Below are positions 22,743 to 36,681 of a stretch of DNA of 64,000 nt, one piece after another; within the stretch, counting starts at the first letter, position 1, and each line of letters opens with the position of its first letter. Below the pieces are notes generated by a model, which saw nothing but the letters and a program-made list of their open reading frames with translations, searched no databases and was not told the DNA's origin. This stretch comes from Girardinichthys multiradiatus (taxonomy: Eukaryota; Chordata; Actinopteri; Cyprinodontiformes; Goodeidae): contig NC_061813.1 of the NCBI RefSeq assembly GCF_021462225.1, positions 26,250,442 through 26,314,441 on the forward strand, in the 5' to 3' direction. Both the position numbers and the translations under genes were made by a program.

Positions 22743-25700
22743 GTAAGAAGTTATAAACCTTTTGCGCCTATTCATCCCATTTTAATCTTAAAGTGTGTTA
22801 ATGCGTGAATAGAACTGTCAAACCTCTCACTTTATGTAAGGGACCTCGGCTTTAATACCCCTAAAATTATATCAGTTCAGCCTATTTATGAAGCGCTGGT
22901 TTCATGCATGCGTGGTAATCTCATCGTGTTTGGCGCAAACATATGTATGCTGCGTGAAATTACACGACTGTGCGGTTTCTCGCAGACTTGTCTCATTTAT
23001 GTTTTTTTGGCTGCGCGCAGCTTTTATGTTACAGACGAGAGGCAGTAAAAGTTTTAGTGCGAGAAACGGCTAATTTGAGAGGAGGGTCTTTCATGTTTTT
23101 TTTGTTTTTTTTGTTTCTGTAAATACCACAACAAGGGTAGTTATTAAACATGATATAGGCTATTAAAGCTTAGAATGCGAAAAAAAAAAACAACTTATAA
23201 CTCATTTAGCCAACAAGACAGTAATTGTGAAACAGATATGTGCTTGTAAGTTTGTTTATAAGCACTGTAACTGCTAAAAAGTTTCTTAGTGTTGATTAAA
23301 GCAGTTCCTCTTTGAACATAAAGGCTGCTGAACCCATGTGTCTCACTTTTATTGACCTGACTGATAATACTTCCCATATTGGCACATTGGTGCTGGGGAA
23401 TTGCTACAAATTAACCTAAAATCCCATTACTGTTGCATAGAGGTCTTGTAAAAACGGCAAATGTTTAATGTTTAATCGTTTGAAATTTGAAGATAAATAT
23501 AGGCTTGTAAAGATTCACTGAAAGAATTACACCACTAGAAACTAAAGGATCATTGTTTAGGATAATTCCATGTCTGTTTTCGTTATTTTTTTTTGTTCTA
23601 CAAGTTTGAAATGTGCAGGTTTAAAAGCAAAATGACGCATCAGATCTGCATCACCAGGGCTTGCCTGAGATTGTATGGGCCTCTGAGAAGCGTTTTTTTG
23701 GGGGGGCTTGAAGCTGATCACCCTCCATATATCTTTTAGATTGGCCAACCCTGATTACTGTGTTGTGTTAAACATTTAAAACCTCATTTAAAAACTTGTT
23801 TTACAAATAAGTCTACAATTAAATTGGCTGATAGGGCTAGTTTGATTTTTTTTTTAGATTAGTTTGTGTAAACATATCATCAGGAATAGTTATTTATCTG
23901 TGGGAAACAGAATTTATATTGTGAAGAATAATGGATAAATAAAAGAAGTCCTGAAAACCCTGGAAGGTTAGCAGGTTGTCAGATGGTCCCACCATATCCA
24001 TATAATATCCATGGGATTCTAGGCTATCTTTATGGAGATGAAATAGCTACTCTTTCTTAAGAAACCATAGTCAAGTTTGTCACTGTTTTTAAACCGGACA
24101 ACTTCCACCAAGTCAGGCTCAAATTACAGTTCTCTTAGGGACCCTCTTGTGGCCTGTTTGTAGCCAACTATTTATCTCATACCCTGGGCTGGCACTATGC
24201 AGCACACTGGGTTCAGGAAATGACCACTGTTAACTCACTTGCTGGATACCCAGAATGCTGTGGTTCAAATCACCAAGGCACTTTCAAAACTTTTTGCTTT
24301 ACATTTCGAAATTTCATAAAGTTTAAGAAGGAGAAATAGTTGCTTGATTTACAGAACTCCAGAGGACCCCAGCTTTAACATAAATAGTTTTAACAACTGG
24401 GTTACCACCGGCGTTTTTCAGGCAGTGTTTAGTGGGTGGCACACAACGGGACATTAACCATATTGGACGGGCTTCCCTGCAGCAATAGTTGAATCAGATG
24501 TAATCAAAAAAAAAAAGACTTTCCTTTTTTCACAGCAAAGATGTGAGTTTTCATAGTGAGAACCTAAAGCTCACCACATTCTGACAGCTTTCCTCCATTT
24601 CTTCACCGAGGGTACCCTTCTGCGGTTGAAGTTCGGATACAAACAGTGATTCAACATTGAAAGGGGGCAGTGGAAGAGGCAGGAATGCAGAGTTCTGCCC
24701 AGTTCTCACCAGCATGCACCTAGCTGGACAGGACATTGCTGTTGATTTGGTCAGTTTTGGAAAGTTACAAAAATTGGGCTGCGCAGACGCTGCTGTCCAG
24801 CCACCTGAAAGGAGCCTTTCACTTATGTCTGCCTGTTTGAACAGCACTTCTGACAAAGTAGTGGATTTAACATGTAGGTCTGATGGTGTGAGGCAGAAAC
24901 TGTGCAAAGTTTTGTGCATGGATGTAAAACTGAATACTTTGCCATAACACTGGATTCAAATTGTAATTTGTTAGAGTATTTAGAGAGACTTACTTAGATT
25001 TGAAAATCTTTTTTTCAGAGTTCTGGATTTATGTTTACTGTATTAATGTTAAGTTAGCCAGTCATTTGTTTTGTACTTTTGCGCATGTCATCATATTATT
25101 TCCATATTTTTTCATTGCATTATTAACTTCAGTTCTCACTATGGATAACAGATATTCATGAAATGATTATTTCCAGTAAAATATATGTAATTGGATTTTT
25201 TTCTTTGCGTGAGTATTATCCAAGCAAGAGAGTGTAAAAATTGGCAGCAACACAAATTCTGATCCGACTTCTATTTTTTGTATAAACCTGTTAAAAAATC
25301 ATCAAAAAGTAAATTTTCCCATCCCATAAATGCAAATTGGTAAATTTACAGTACATTAAAAAATATCTTCACATGGTGGAAGATGAAGGGTTTATGACAC
25401 AAAATAAAAAAAACAAAAAGTAATCAAATTAAAATGGAAGTGTATTCAAACAAATGATTTTGAATTGGAGTCAATAGTACAAGAAATACTAAAGGGACAT
25501 ACACCCACCGGCCACTTTATTAGGTACACCTGTCCAACTGCTCGTTTACGCAAATTTCTCATCAGCCAACCAATGACATGGCAGCAACTCAATGCATTTA
25601 GGCATGTAGACATGGTCAAGACAATCTGCTGCAGTTCAAACCGGGCATCAGAATGGGGAAGAAAGGTGATTTAAGTGACTTTGAATGTGGCATGGTTGTT

Positions 25701-28700
25701 GGTGCCAGACGGGCTGGTCTGACTATTTCAGAAACTGCTAATCTACTGGGATTTTCACGCACTACCATCTCTAGGGTTTACAGAAAATGGTCCAAAAAAG
25801 AGAAAATATCCAGTGAGCGGCAGTTCTGTGGGCGCAAATGCCTTGTTGTTGCCAGAGATCAGAGGATAATGGCCAGACTGGCTCAAGCTGATAGAAAGGC
25901 ACCAGTAACTCAAATAACCACTCGTTACAACCAAGGCATGCAGAAGAGCATCTGTGCATAAACACAGTCAAAATATGCAAAAATACAATTCCAAAAACAC
26001 AAAATTGTCAAGGAAGCACAGAAGGGTTAAACAGTAACATTTAGTTAGGAATGCTTAAATAATACTTAGGTCAGACTAGGTAAACACCATCATTCATTAT
26101 CTAGTAAACTGTCCCTCTCTCCCATGGTAAAGGCGAATCTGGATTATACCTTACCCAGACATCTCTGACGTGTAAGCAGGGAGCATTTTAAAGAGAGGAA
26201 AAGGAAACTCCACCTAAAGTTGTCCATGCCTTATATATACTGTATAACGATGCTCTCTGTTGCCTTTAATGTCAGTCTAACAAACTAACAAACCCTGGTG
26301 GCAGGCACAGTCTGTAATCATGCCTTAGAACATTGTCACTATATCACCACAAGGTTGGGTTCATGCCTTCTTTTCAGACAAACATGTGTTGAGCTGTTTG
26401 TTTTTTACTTGGAGTGTCTGAGGTCTAGCACTGTGAAAACTACTGAGTCACACCTAACTTCATTAGATTTTATGTTAGTTATTGGCAGGTATTATCTCTT
26501 TCACTTATTTACAGTTCACTCAATCCAATAATTGCCTATGCCTGTAAAATAGTAAATATTGGATATAATAGAATAGTACGCTTATTATGTTATGTCATTC
26601 TGTTTTTTTTTGTAACAAAGCGTTCTAACTAAATTTAATTAATCTGGGTTACGTAGACTATATTATTGTGGAACATGCTAACTCTTGTTTGCTATTACTG
26701 ATATTTTCTTAAATATACTTATACCTTAAATAAATATTTCAGATTTTTAGAATTGATGATTTTTATATTTTATGCTCTTTGAAACTATTATCAGTAGTTC
26801 CACAACCTGTAGTAGAAAGATGTCATATCACAGTATGTTTCTTGAAAAGTGAAGAAATCCTGAGAGGGATAGAAGGCTAACAGCTTGTAAGAACAACCCA
26901 TTTTAACTGCTTCTATGAATTTAAAACAAATCAAAGGAAAAAAAGGGGGAAAAAAACTGCTATCCAAATAAACCTGGGCCTAAGCGAAAAGTAATTGCCT
27001 CCTAAACCTACAACTGATTGTGCCACTCTTGGCAGCAACATCTGCCATCAAATGTTTGCAATAATGTAAAAAAGTAACAATTAATCTTTTACATCTCTAA
27101 AATAATTTTCCAAAATCGTTTGTACATAATTGTTGCATTTCAGCCAGGGTTTCTGAGCACGAATGGCTCGTTGAAGGTCACACTGCAACATTTCTATCAG
27201 ATTTAATTCCAAATCTGGACTAAGTGACAAAAAGATGAGTCTTCTGCTATATAACCCAAGTGCCCTTGAGGCCGGAATTTATGTCCAGACCATGACACAG
27301 CTGCCACCATATTACCCTGTATGTATAATGTTCGTTCGTTCGTTCGTCGTCCTCCGCTTATCCAGGACCGGGTCGCGGGGGCAGCAGACTCAGCAGAGAC
27401 GCACAGACATCCCTCTCTCCAGACACCTCCTCCAGCTCCTCCAGGGGGAGCCCAAGGCGTTCCCAGGCCAGCCGAGAGACATAGTCCCTCCAGCGTGTCC
27501 TGGGCCGTCCCCTGGGCCTCCTCCCGGTGGGACGTGCCTGGAACACCTCCCGAGGAAGGCGTCCAGGAGGCATCCGGTATAGATGCCCGAGCCACCTCAA
27601 CTGGCTCCTCTCAATGTGGAGGAGCAGCGGCTCTACTCCGAGCTCCTCCCGGATGGCCGAGCTCCTCACCCTATCTTTAAGGGAGTGCCCGGCCACCCTA
27701 CGGAGGAAGCTCATTTCAGCCGCTTGTATCCGTGATCTCGTTCTTTCGGTCATGACCCAAAGTTCATGGCCATAGGTGAGGGTAGGAACGTAGACCGACC
27801 AGTAAATTGAGAGCTTTGCTTTTCGGCTCAGCTCTCTCTTCACCACAATGGACCGGCACAGCGCCCCCATTACTGTGGCAGCTGCACCGATCCGTCTGTC
27901 GATCTCCCGCTCCATTCTTCCCTCACTCGTGAACAAGACCCCGAGATACTTAAACTCCTCCACTTGAGGCAGGAACTCCCCTCCAACCTGAAGAGGACAA
28001 GCCACCCTTTTCCGGTCGAGTACCATGGCCTCGGACTTGGAGGAGCTGATCCTCATCCCAGCCGCTTCACACTCGGCTGCGAACCGCCACAGCGCATGCT
28101 GTAGGTCTTGGCTAGAGGGGGCCAGCAGGACCACGTCATCCGCAAAAAGAAGAGACGAAATCCACTGGTCCCCAAACCAGACCCCCTCCGGCCCTTGGCT
28201 GCGTCTAGAAATCCTGTCCATAAAAGTTATGAACAGGACCGGCGACAAAGGGCAGCCCTGCTGGAGTCCAACATGCACTGGGAACAGGTCCGACTTAGTG
28301 CCGGCAATGCGGACCAAACTCCTGCTCCGCTCGTACAGGGACCGGATGGCCCCTAATAAAGGGCCCCCGATTCCATACTCCTGGAGCACCCCCCACAGGG
28401 CATCACGAGGGACACAGTTGAATGCCTTCTCCAGGTCCACAAAACACATGTGAACCGGTTGGGCAAACTCCCATGAACCCTCGAGCACCCTGTAGAGGGT
28501 ATAGAGCTGGTCCAGTGTTCCACGGCTGGGACAAAAACCACACTGTTCCTCCTGAAGCCGAGGTTCGACTATCGGTCGGACTCTCCTCTCCAATACCCTG
28601 GCGTAGGCCTTACCAGGGAGGCTGAGGAGTGTGATCCCCCTGTAGTTGGAACACACCCTCCGGTCCCCCTTCTTATAAAGGGGGACCACCACCCCAGTCT

Positions 28701-31700
28701 GCCAGTCCAGAGGCACTGTCCCCGACCGCCACGCAATGTTGAAGAGGCGTGTCAACCATGACAGCCCTACAACATCCAGAGACTTGAGGTACTCAGGGCG
28801 GATCTCATCCACCCCCGAAGCCTTGCCACCGCGGAGCTTTTTAACCACCTCGGTGACTTCAGCCTGGGTGATGAAAGAGTCCAACCCCGAGTCCCCAGCC
28901 TCTGTTTCCACCACGGAATGCGTGATGGCAGGATTGAGGAGATCCTCGAAGTACTCCTTCCACCGCCCGATAATGTCCTCAGTCGAGGTCAGCAGTCTCC
29001 CGCCCCCACTATAAACAGTGTTGGCAAAGCACTGCTTCCCCCTCCTGAGGCGCCGGACGGTTTGCCAGAATCGCTTCGAGGCCAACCGGTAGTCCTTCTC
29101 CATAGCCTCACCGAACTCTTCCCAGGCCCGAGTTTTTCGATATCTCTCGACCTCCCGCACAAGCTAAGACTCCTTCCCCCCTAGCGAGGTGACATTCCAT
29201 GTCCCTAGAGCCAGCCTAAGCATCCGGGGATCGGGCCGTTGAGGTCTCCATCTTCGTCCGCCACCCAATCCTCTTTGCACCGGTCCCTCACGGTTCCCCC
29301 TGCAGGTGGTGGGCCCACTGGGGGATGGCCTCGCGTCTCTCGTTCGGGCTTGGCCCGGCCGGGTCCCGCGAGGAGCAACCCGGCCACCAGGCGCTCTCCG
29401 ACGAGTCCCGACCCCAGGCCTGGCTCCAGGGTGGGACCCCGGCTCCGCCGTACCGGGCGACGTCACGTGCCTCGATATTGTGTTCTTCATGAGGGGTTCT
29501 TGAACCATTCTTTGTCTGACCCATCACCTAGAACCTGTTTGCCATGGGAGACCCTACCAGGGGCATTTAGGCCCCAGACAACATAGCCTCTAGGATCATT
29601 TGAGCACTCAAACCCCTCCACCACGTTAAGGTGACGGTTCAAGGAGGGGTGTATAATGTTCTTTTTCTTAAATGCTGTGTTAGTTTTTAAGTCAGATGTA
29701 ATCTAATGTAACACACTTTCCAAAGACTATAGTTTTTGCTTCTTTATGTACAGAATATTTAGCCAAAAGATTTGGGGTTTATCAGGATGTTTGTTTCGGT
29801 AATCTGAGACGGGCCTCTGTGTTGTTTTTGGTCAGCAGTGGTTTTTCATTATTCTACTATTTTTGCCAGTCTCTTTCTTATTTGTGATTAGAAAGTCCTT
29901 AAGTGAGGCAAGTGAGGTCTGCCAATCTTTATATATAGTTCTATTTTTGACTTGATAACAGTTGCTAATTTCGTAACGTGGCTCAGCCTCTAATGTATTA
30001 AATGAATTTATCAGTGTGGATTATCTCAGTAATAAGGAATTTAATGGTCTAAAGAAAATGGCCATTATAACTTTTGGCACACCACTTGAAGCAAAATTAT
30101 GTCTGATGTGACTAAAAAACTGTTTCTGGCACAATGTTTTAGAAACCATGCCTCATCCCAAGGCCAAAGTGCCTGTGGTTTGACACATGTAATTGAAAAT
30201 ACAGTCTTTTTTCTGTGGGTTCAGTGTGTGGCTACTGTGTCATGGAAACTGTGCGCTGTAATGATTAGGGCAACTTTAAAAGATCATTATAAAAAGGACA
30301 GTTATATGTGTTTGATTAATTTGCTCCATTGTGCAAAACCCTTTCTTTTAGCCTTACAACCTTTTTATTTGGATGTTCAGTGTTTTTCACTCGCAGTCCA
30401 GTCAGAGGAATGTGAATTCCTAAATTTTTCCGTTTTAGCTAAACACCTCAACACTGTCTGAATTACTCATGTAAAGGTAAACATCACAAGACAAAATGTG
30501 GCACAAATTTCCCATTTCCAAGCAATAGGTAAAGAAATTACAGCAGTTTGAAGAAACAACACAAACACAACACAAATACGGAAGGGGGCACTGATGATCT
30601 GACTTTAGTTGTTCAAAGGTATGGTAACAAAATTCAATAAATGACTTGTATTTTTCTTTAACTGACAGTTATTGTGAGTCTTGGGGGGGAAAAAAAGCAT
30701 TTATTTGCTTGGATGACCAAAATAGAACAGCGGCTTGTGCTCACAGGCCATAACAAAGTAAATCCTGTTATTCTTTTGTACAAGCTTGGAATACTTTCCT
30801 TTTCCTACATAAGCTATTCCCTAGTAAGTAATTCAGGACTTCACCTCACTGAAGTGTGAAAGTTTAGAGAAATGTCTGAACAGAAAGTGGTCCAGAGAAA
30901 GAGTGCAAAGAAAAAATTGCTTGGAGTCAATGCCTTTCTTAGTAAATAAATTCAGTAGCACCGTCTGTGCTACATTCCTCTCCTCCTGAGTTGTTCATAC
31001 AGCACTGCCAAGAGAAAATTCTCTGTTTACCTTGACTACACACTCATCCTCTAAAATCACAGCTGTAGAAAACCTCCCTTGTTCGCTGATGATATCTGGA
31101 TCTCAGCTATGCTTTAACCTTTTTTTGTCTGTGACATAAAAGTTCCAAGTGCATGGTTCTTGCTAGTGACAAATGTGCTTAGAAACTTTAATGTGGTTAT
31201 AGTAATAGGCAATATTTCATTAATTGTGCCAACCAAGAAGCTTTAGTTTAGCTTTAGTTATTATACCGTATTATGTGCCACGTCACCTTTTGAACTGTAA
31301 GTTCAGCTAATAAATAGGCAGTATCATTTTTATACAATGTCCATTTTTGCAGAGAAGTCTGTTAGCCTGATTGGTGTGAACAGTAGAATATTTATTTGAA
31401 GTTACTGGAATGACAAAACTAACCTACAGGGGTTGGACAATGAAACTGAAACACCTGGTTTTAGACCACAATAATTTATTAGTATGGTGTAGGGCCTCCT
31501 TTTGCGGCCAATACAGCATCAATTCGTCTTGGGAATGACATATACAAGTCCTGCACAGTGGTCAGATGGATTTTAAGCCATTCTTCTTGCAGGATAGTGG
31601 CCAGGTCACTACGTGATACTGGTGGAGGAAAACGTTTCCTGACTCGCTCCTCCAAAACACCCCAAAGTGGCTCAATAATATTTAGATCTGGTGACTGTGC

Positions 31701-34700
31701 AGGCCATGGGAGATGTTCAACTTCACTTTCATGTTCATCAAACCAATCTTTCACCAGTCTTCTGTGTATTGGTGCACCGCCTTCAGGATACAATGTTTGA
31801 ACCATTGGATGCACATGGTCCTCAAGAATGGTTTGGTATTCCTTGGCAGTGACGCGCCCATCTACCACAAGTATTGGGCCAAGGGAATGCCATGATATGG
31901 CAGCCCAAACCATCACTGATCCACCCCCATGTTTCACTCTGGGCATGCAACAGTCTGGGTGGTATGCTACTTTGGGGCTTCTCCACACCGTAACTCTCCT
32001 GGATGTGGGGAAAACAGTAAAGGTGGACTCATCAGAGAACAATACATGTTTCACATTGTCCACAGCCCAAGATTTGCACTCCTTGCACCATTGAAACCAA
32101 CGTTTGGCATTGGCATGAGTGACCTAAGGTTTGGCTATAGCAGCCCGGCCGTGTATATTGACCCTGTGGAGCTCCCGACGGAGAGTTCTGGTGGAAACAG
32201 GAGAGTTGAGGTGCACATTTAATTCTGCCGTGATTTGGGCAGCCGTGGTTTTATGTTTTTTGGATACAATCCGGGTTAGCACCCAAACATCCCTTTCAGA
32301 CAGCTTCCTCTTGCGTCCACAGTTAATCCTGTTGGATGTGGTTCATCCTTCTTGGTGGTATGCTGACATTACCCTGGATACTGTGGCTCTTGATACATCA
32401 CAAAGACTTGCTCTCTTGGTCACAGATGTGCCAGCAAGACGTGCACCAACAATTTGTCCTCTTTTGAACCCTGGTATGTCACCCATAATGTTGTGTGCAT
32501 TTGAATATTTTGAGCAAAACTGTGCTCTTACCCCGCTAATTGAACCTTCACACTCTGCTCTTACTGGTGCAATGTGCAATCAATGAAGACTGGCTACCAG
32601 GCTGGTCCAATTTAGCCATGAAACCTCCCACACTAAAATGACAGGTGTTTCAGTTTCATTGTCCAACCCCTGTATATATACCAACTGTATTACGCTGAAT
32701 TTTCTTATATTTGATTTAGTTAGACACATTTTGTGTAAAGAAAAATAAAATTCCTCTTTTCATGTATATAGACAAAGTTCTTAAACTAAGGTCATAACCA
32801 CAATCATAGCACATATTATCTGTGAGGGAAGTTTTATCTATTGTTTTGCCAAGTTACACAAAGAAAGCCCTGCATTGTTGAATTTCATTGAAGATATACT
32901 GCTCTAGAACACACACATTTCCATAATGTTAGTGCTTTCTTTTTTTATTTAAGCATACTGTTCGGCAGAGTAGCACTCAGAATTGTTGTCATGTGCCAAG
33001 AAGAAGCCCAACAGATTTACATTCACATGTGGAACATTACAGCTAACGCTATAATGCTCCGCTTGTTATTTATATATAAAAAAACTTTATTATAAACTGC
33101 TTTAGGATTATTTTAATTGCAATGGACACGGAGATGGAAACCAAAACGAAAAAAAAAGAAGCAAGAAAGAGACAGAGGTCAGGCAAAAAAAAAAGGGAGA
33201 GAAGGAGAAAAGAATAGAGGTGAGAAGGAAGGTTTGAAGATAATGAAAGATAACACCCTAGAAGACTGCTTCTACACCTGGAGAACCATAAATAACAACA
33301 TCAATTTTACAGAAATGTGCACGGTACTAATGAATGTGAGATGTATTTAGTGGTAACTGTGGCTCAATATAGAACATCTGTGTATTTGTTAACACCTGAA
33401 TCCAAACACCTGTGGGTGTAAGTGTAAGTGAGGTTTTTACCATAAAATTATGCAATAGCGAGTGTGAGGAGCCACAGACTTGCCCCCCCCCCGGATCCGA
33501 GACAGACACTGAGGAATTCTGAGCCACAAACAAGCAAAGGCCCCTCAGAGCATGGGAACTCAAAGGACCACGGCCGGGACTACCGCAAACCCTCCAGAGA
33601 AGAGCAGAGGAGAGCCTCAGGGGAACCACCCAGCAGCCACAGTGCAGAAGCCCCAGGGCACTGCAGCGACCAGACCACAGTCCTGCCGGCAGCTGTCTAT
33701 GCCGGAACAGATCCAGCCATGGACACAGAGACCCAAGAGCCCGGGGCACATCACCCCACAAACAGAGGCCTGACAGAGCCAGGGGGCCCAGACCCCGGCA
33801 AGCAGCCACTGGGAGTGAGCTGGCACACACCAAAGCACCCAGCTCCAGACACCGAAAACCGCCAATAGACCAGTGGGCAAAGACACCAGCCATCGGCAGG
33901 GAGTGTGGCGGAGAAGAAATAGCTGATCCAGGAGAGGGAGCAGGCCAAGACCCAACCTGACACAAAAATAGCTGCACACTGTCACAATCATACATTCCCA
34001 CCCTCATGTGTACACATAAAAACACTCACACTAACACACCCAATGTAAAGACACACTCCCCATACATACACTATACTCCCAGGTCCAGATACCGATACCC
34101 CAGAGGGGCAACCAGCTTCCAGACCCAGGAGGCGGTCCCCTTCATTCTGGGATGAAGACAGGCAGGCCGCCCCAGCACCAGCCCAGACAAGTGCTAGCAC
34201 CGCCTGAACCCGAACAACCCCAGCCCAGACCCCGACACCCCACCCCGACCACAACCCCCAATGACCCCACGCCCGCCAACCAGAACCTTGCCAGGACAAA
34301 GCAGTCCCAACACCCCAGTGAATTTTGATCTCTGCCCCATGAGCCCCTCACCCGGGTTAACCCCAAATGAATTTTCCCACAGGGCCACCCCCAACCAGGA
34401 CACGGATATCGAACACATGCCCCCGAGCCCAAACGCCAAGAATACTTGGGACCCAAGCTGCCATGGGATGGAATACAGCTGTCCCATGCCAGCTCTCTGG
34501 CTGACCCCAATAGAGAACCCCGTGTTCGCCGAGTTCCAAAGAAGGAGGGAGGCACAAGCACATCTACCAGTCCCCTAGTGTCAGTGCTTTCAAGTATTAT
34601 TTTTGGATATAGATACAGATGGTCTAGAAGAGGGAACTTTTGCCTCTTTCAACACATTTTCCCTTTGTAAGGTTTGCTAAATTAGAATTATTTTAAAATC

Positions 34701-36640
34701 CATGCAGGGTCAGAATCAAACATTTTTGCCTCATCTCTTTTAAATGAAAGATGGTGTGTACTTCATGGTATACTTAAGAGGGAGCTTGCATGTTTTGATG
34801 GATTTATGTGGCTTGTATAATTATGATCGGACTAAAGGGTGTGTTTCCATAAGTTCAGGGGAAGGTCAGAGGAGTTGTTAGTGATGTTAGCTGTCAGTTT
34901 ATTATTTGCTGCTGGAAAATGTCTTCTTAACATGACGAGCATGTCATGATGAATAGTTTTTGTTTTCAAGGTCTTTGCAGATGTGGAGCATTTAATTATT
35001 TAGTTCTTCGGAAACATTTTAAATTTACATTGTTGTTTATCCAGAAGTATTAAATGTAAATAATGCTGTTGGTTCTATGTGAAAAACGTTTTCACTTTTT
35101 TTTTTAGCCTTGGCATTGTGACAAGATGGGCTGTACTGAAGCAACATCTGAAATCCTAGAGTCCTTTTTACACTTTGGAATCTCTTGAAAATCATGTGTT
35201 TGGAGAAGATAAGGTGAACTCTTCCAAGTGTTATGCCAACAGTGACGCATCCTGCTATTATCCATGCGTGGGTTTGCTTCTTATCCAAGGGGGAAGAGTT
35301 AGTCCCAATTTTAAAAAAAAGAACTCCTCCATGAGCAGAGTGAGTTCAAAATGTCCTCCAAGAGTAAAAATCCAGAAACATATGGGGATGATCTGTATAT
35401 TTCCTGGAAAATTGGAGCTCTAGGCTTTAAAGAAACCGTGATAACAGTGTCATAAGATTTTAAACCTAGGTCCAGGAAATTTCCCAGATCTTAATCCAAT
35501 CGAGAATCTGTGATCAGTTTTTAAAAAGTATGTGTATCAAAAGAATCCAGCAAACGGATCTACTGTAAGCACTAAGACAAAAATTATCATCAGTCAGGAG
35601 TTCCCCAGGATGTTGATATCAGCATGTCACTACAAAATACAGAAGTGACATAAATGAAGGGTGAACTGTTTTAATAGTGAGTATTCATATAAAAGTCATG
35701 TATTAGGTGATAAGACTAATGATTTCTTTCTTTGGTCTTTGTATACAATAAAAACATTTATCTGTGACTGTAGACCAAACTGTTGACTGTTTGGGTTAAG
35801 GTTAGGGGGAAAGGAAGCCTGTAATTTTCCCATGTAACCAATAAAAACACCTGCTTTACTGAGATGTAGGAAAATGTGTTTCCAATATGAGGAAACATCC
35901 CCCTGGTTGTGCTTCGCTCAAGTCCTCCTTCAAGCTAAGAACAAGAACAGGGAACACACGTTGCTCAGAATAAATAACCTTATCATCTGGGTGGTAAAGT
36001 CTATGTTCTTCTCAGTTGGCTTTGTTGTGTGTGGGATAATGTTTTATAATACTAGAACATAATGAGAATCTAACTATTATCACCCAGTGACTGAACCATA
36101 GGATGGAATACACCAATCTGGCATAACATTGTGACTACTGACAGCTGAAGCGAATAACAGATTGCTTCTTTATTATGGCACCTGTTAGTGGGTGGGATAT
36201 ATTTGTGACAGGCCGTGGCAAAACCAGGAACAAGTCTACCCGGGGTCATTTTGAGTTATTTACAGATCCTGAAAGAGTGGAGTCTAAGCTTTCCAATGAT
36301 GTCAAACTTGTGGAAATTGAAAAATAATTTTAAAAAGATATGACCATTTGAATGTTGGCACTCTCCGAAGTATTTTAGTTAGAAAATAGGCTTCAACATT
36401 TTGTTAGAATCACCCTGAAAACTGGGCAGCAACAAAGCTGTTAGTTTGAATAACGTATAACTTGCTGCAACACCTTCTCCAACAATGTTTGTCAACAGAA
36501 TCTCCAATGACTGCGCTGTCATTAACCTCATTGCACTATTTTTCTATGTTAAGATAATCTACAGCACTGCATTACAATATTTGTGTGCATTTAACAAACA
36601 TCTTTCAACTGTTCAAAATATTACAACACCAAATTTAATG

Positions 36641-36681
<41 letters not shown>

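Noticed and set aside
24551..24947. Overlapping 122- and 96-codon ORFs on opposite strands in PLOD2 intron 1
   Set aside because: No domain, no splice-site support, and mutually overlapping.
27235..29586. Plus-strand ORFs across the LINE
   Set aside because: Shadows of the minus-strand reverse transcriptase frame, kept open by high GC.
31558..32586. Plus-strand ORFs across DD36E copy A (and the antisense frames of copies B and C)
   Set aside because: Complementary-strand shadows of the transposase; no independent motifs.
33327..34561. Long overlapping ORFs on both strands (up to 232 codons) in the C/A-rich block
   Set aside because: They exist in several frames on both strands at once, are low-complexity and match no domain. 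The biased base composition removes stop codons.
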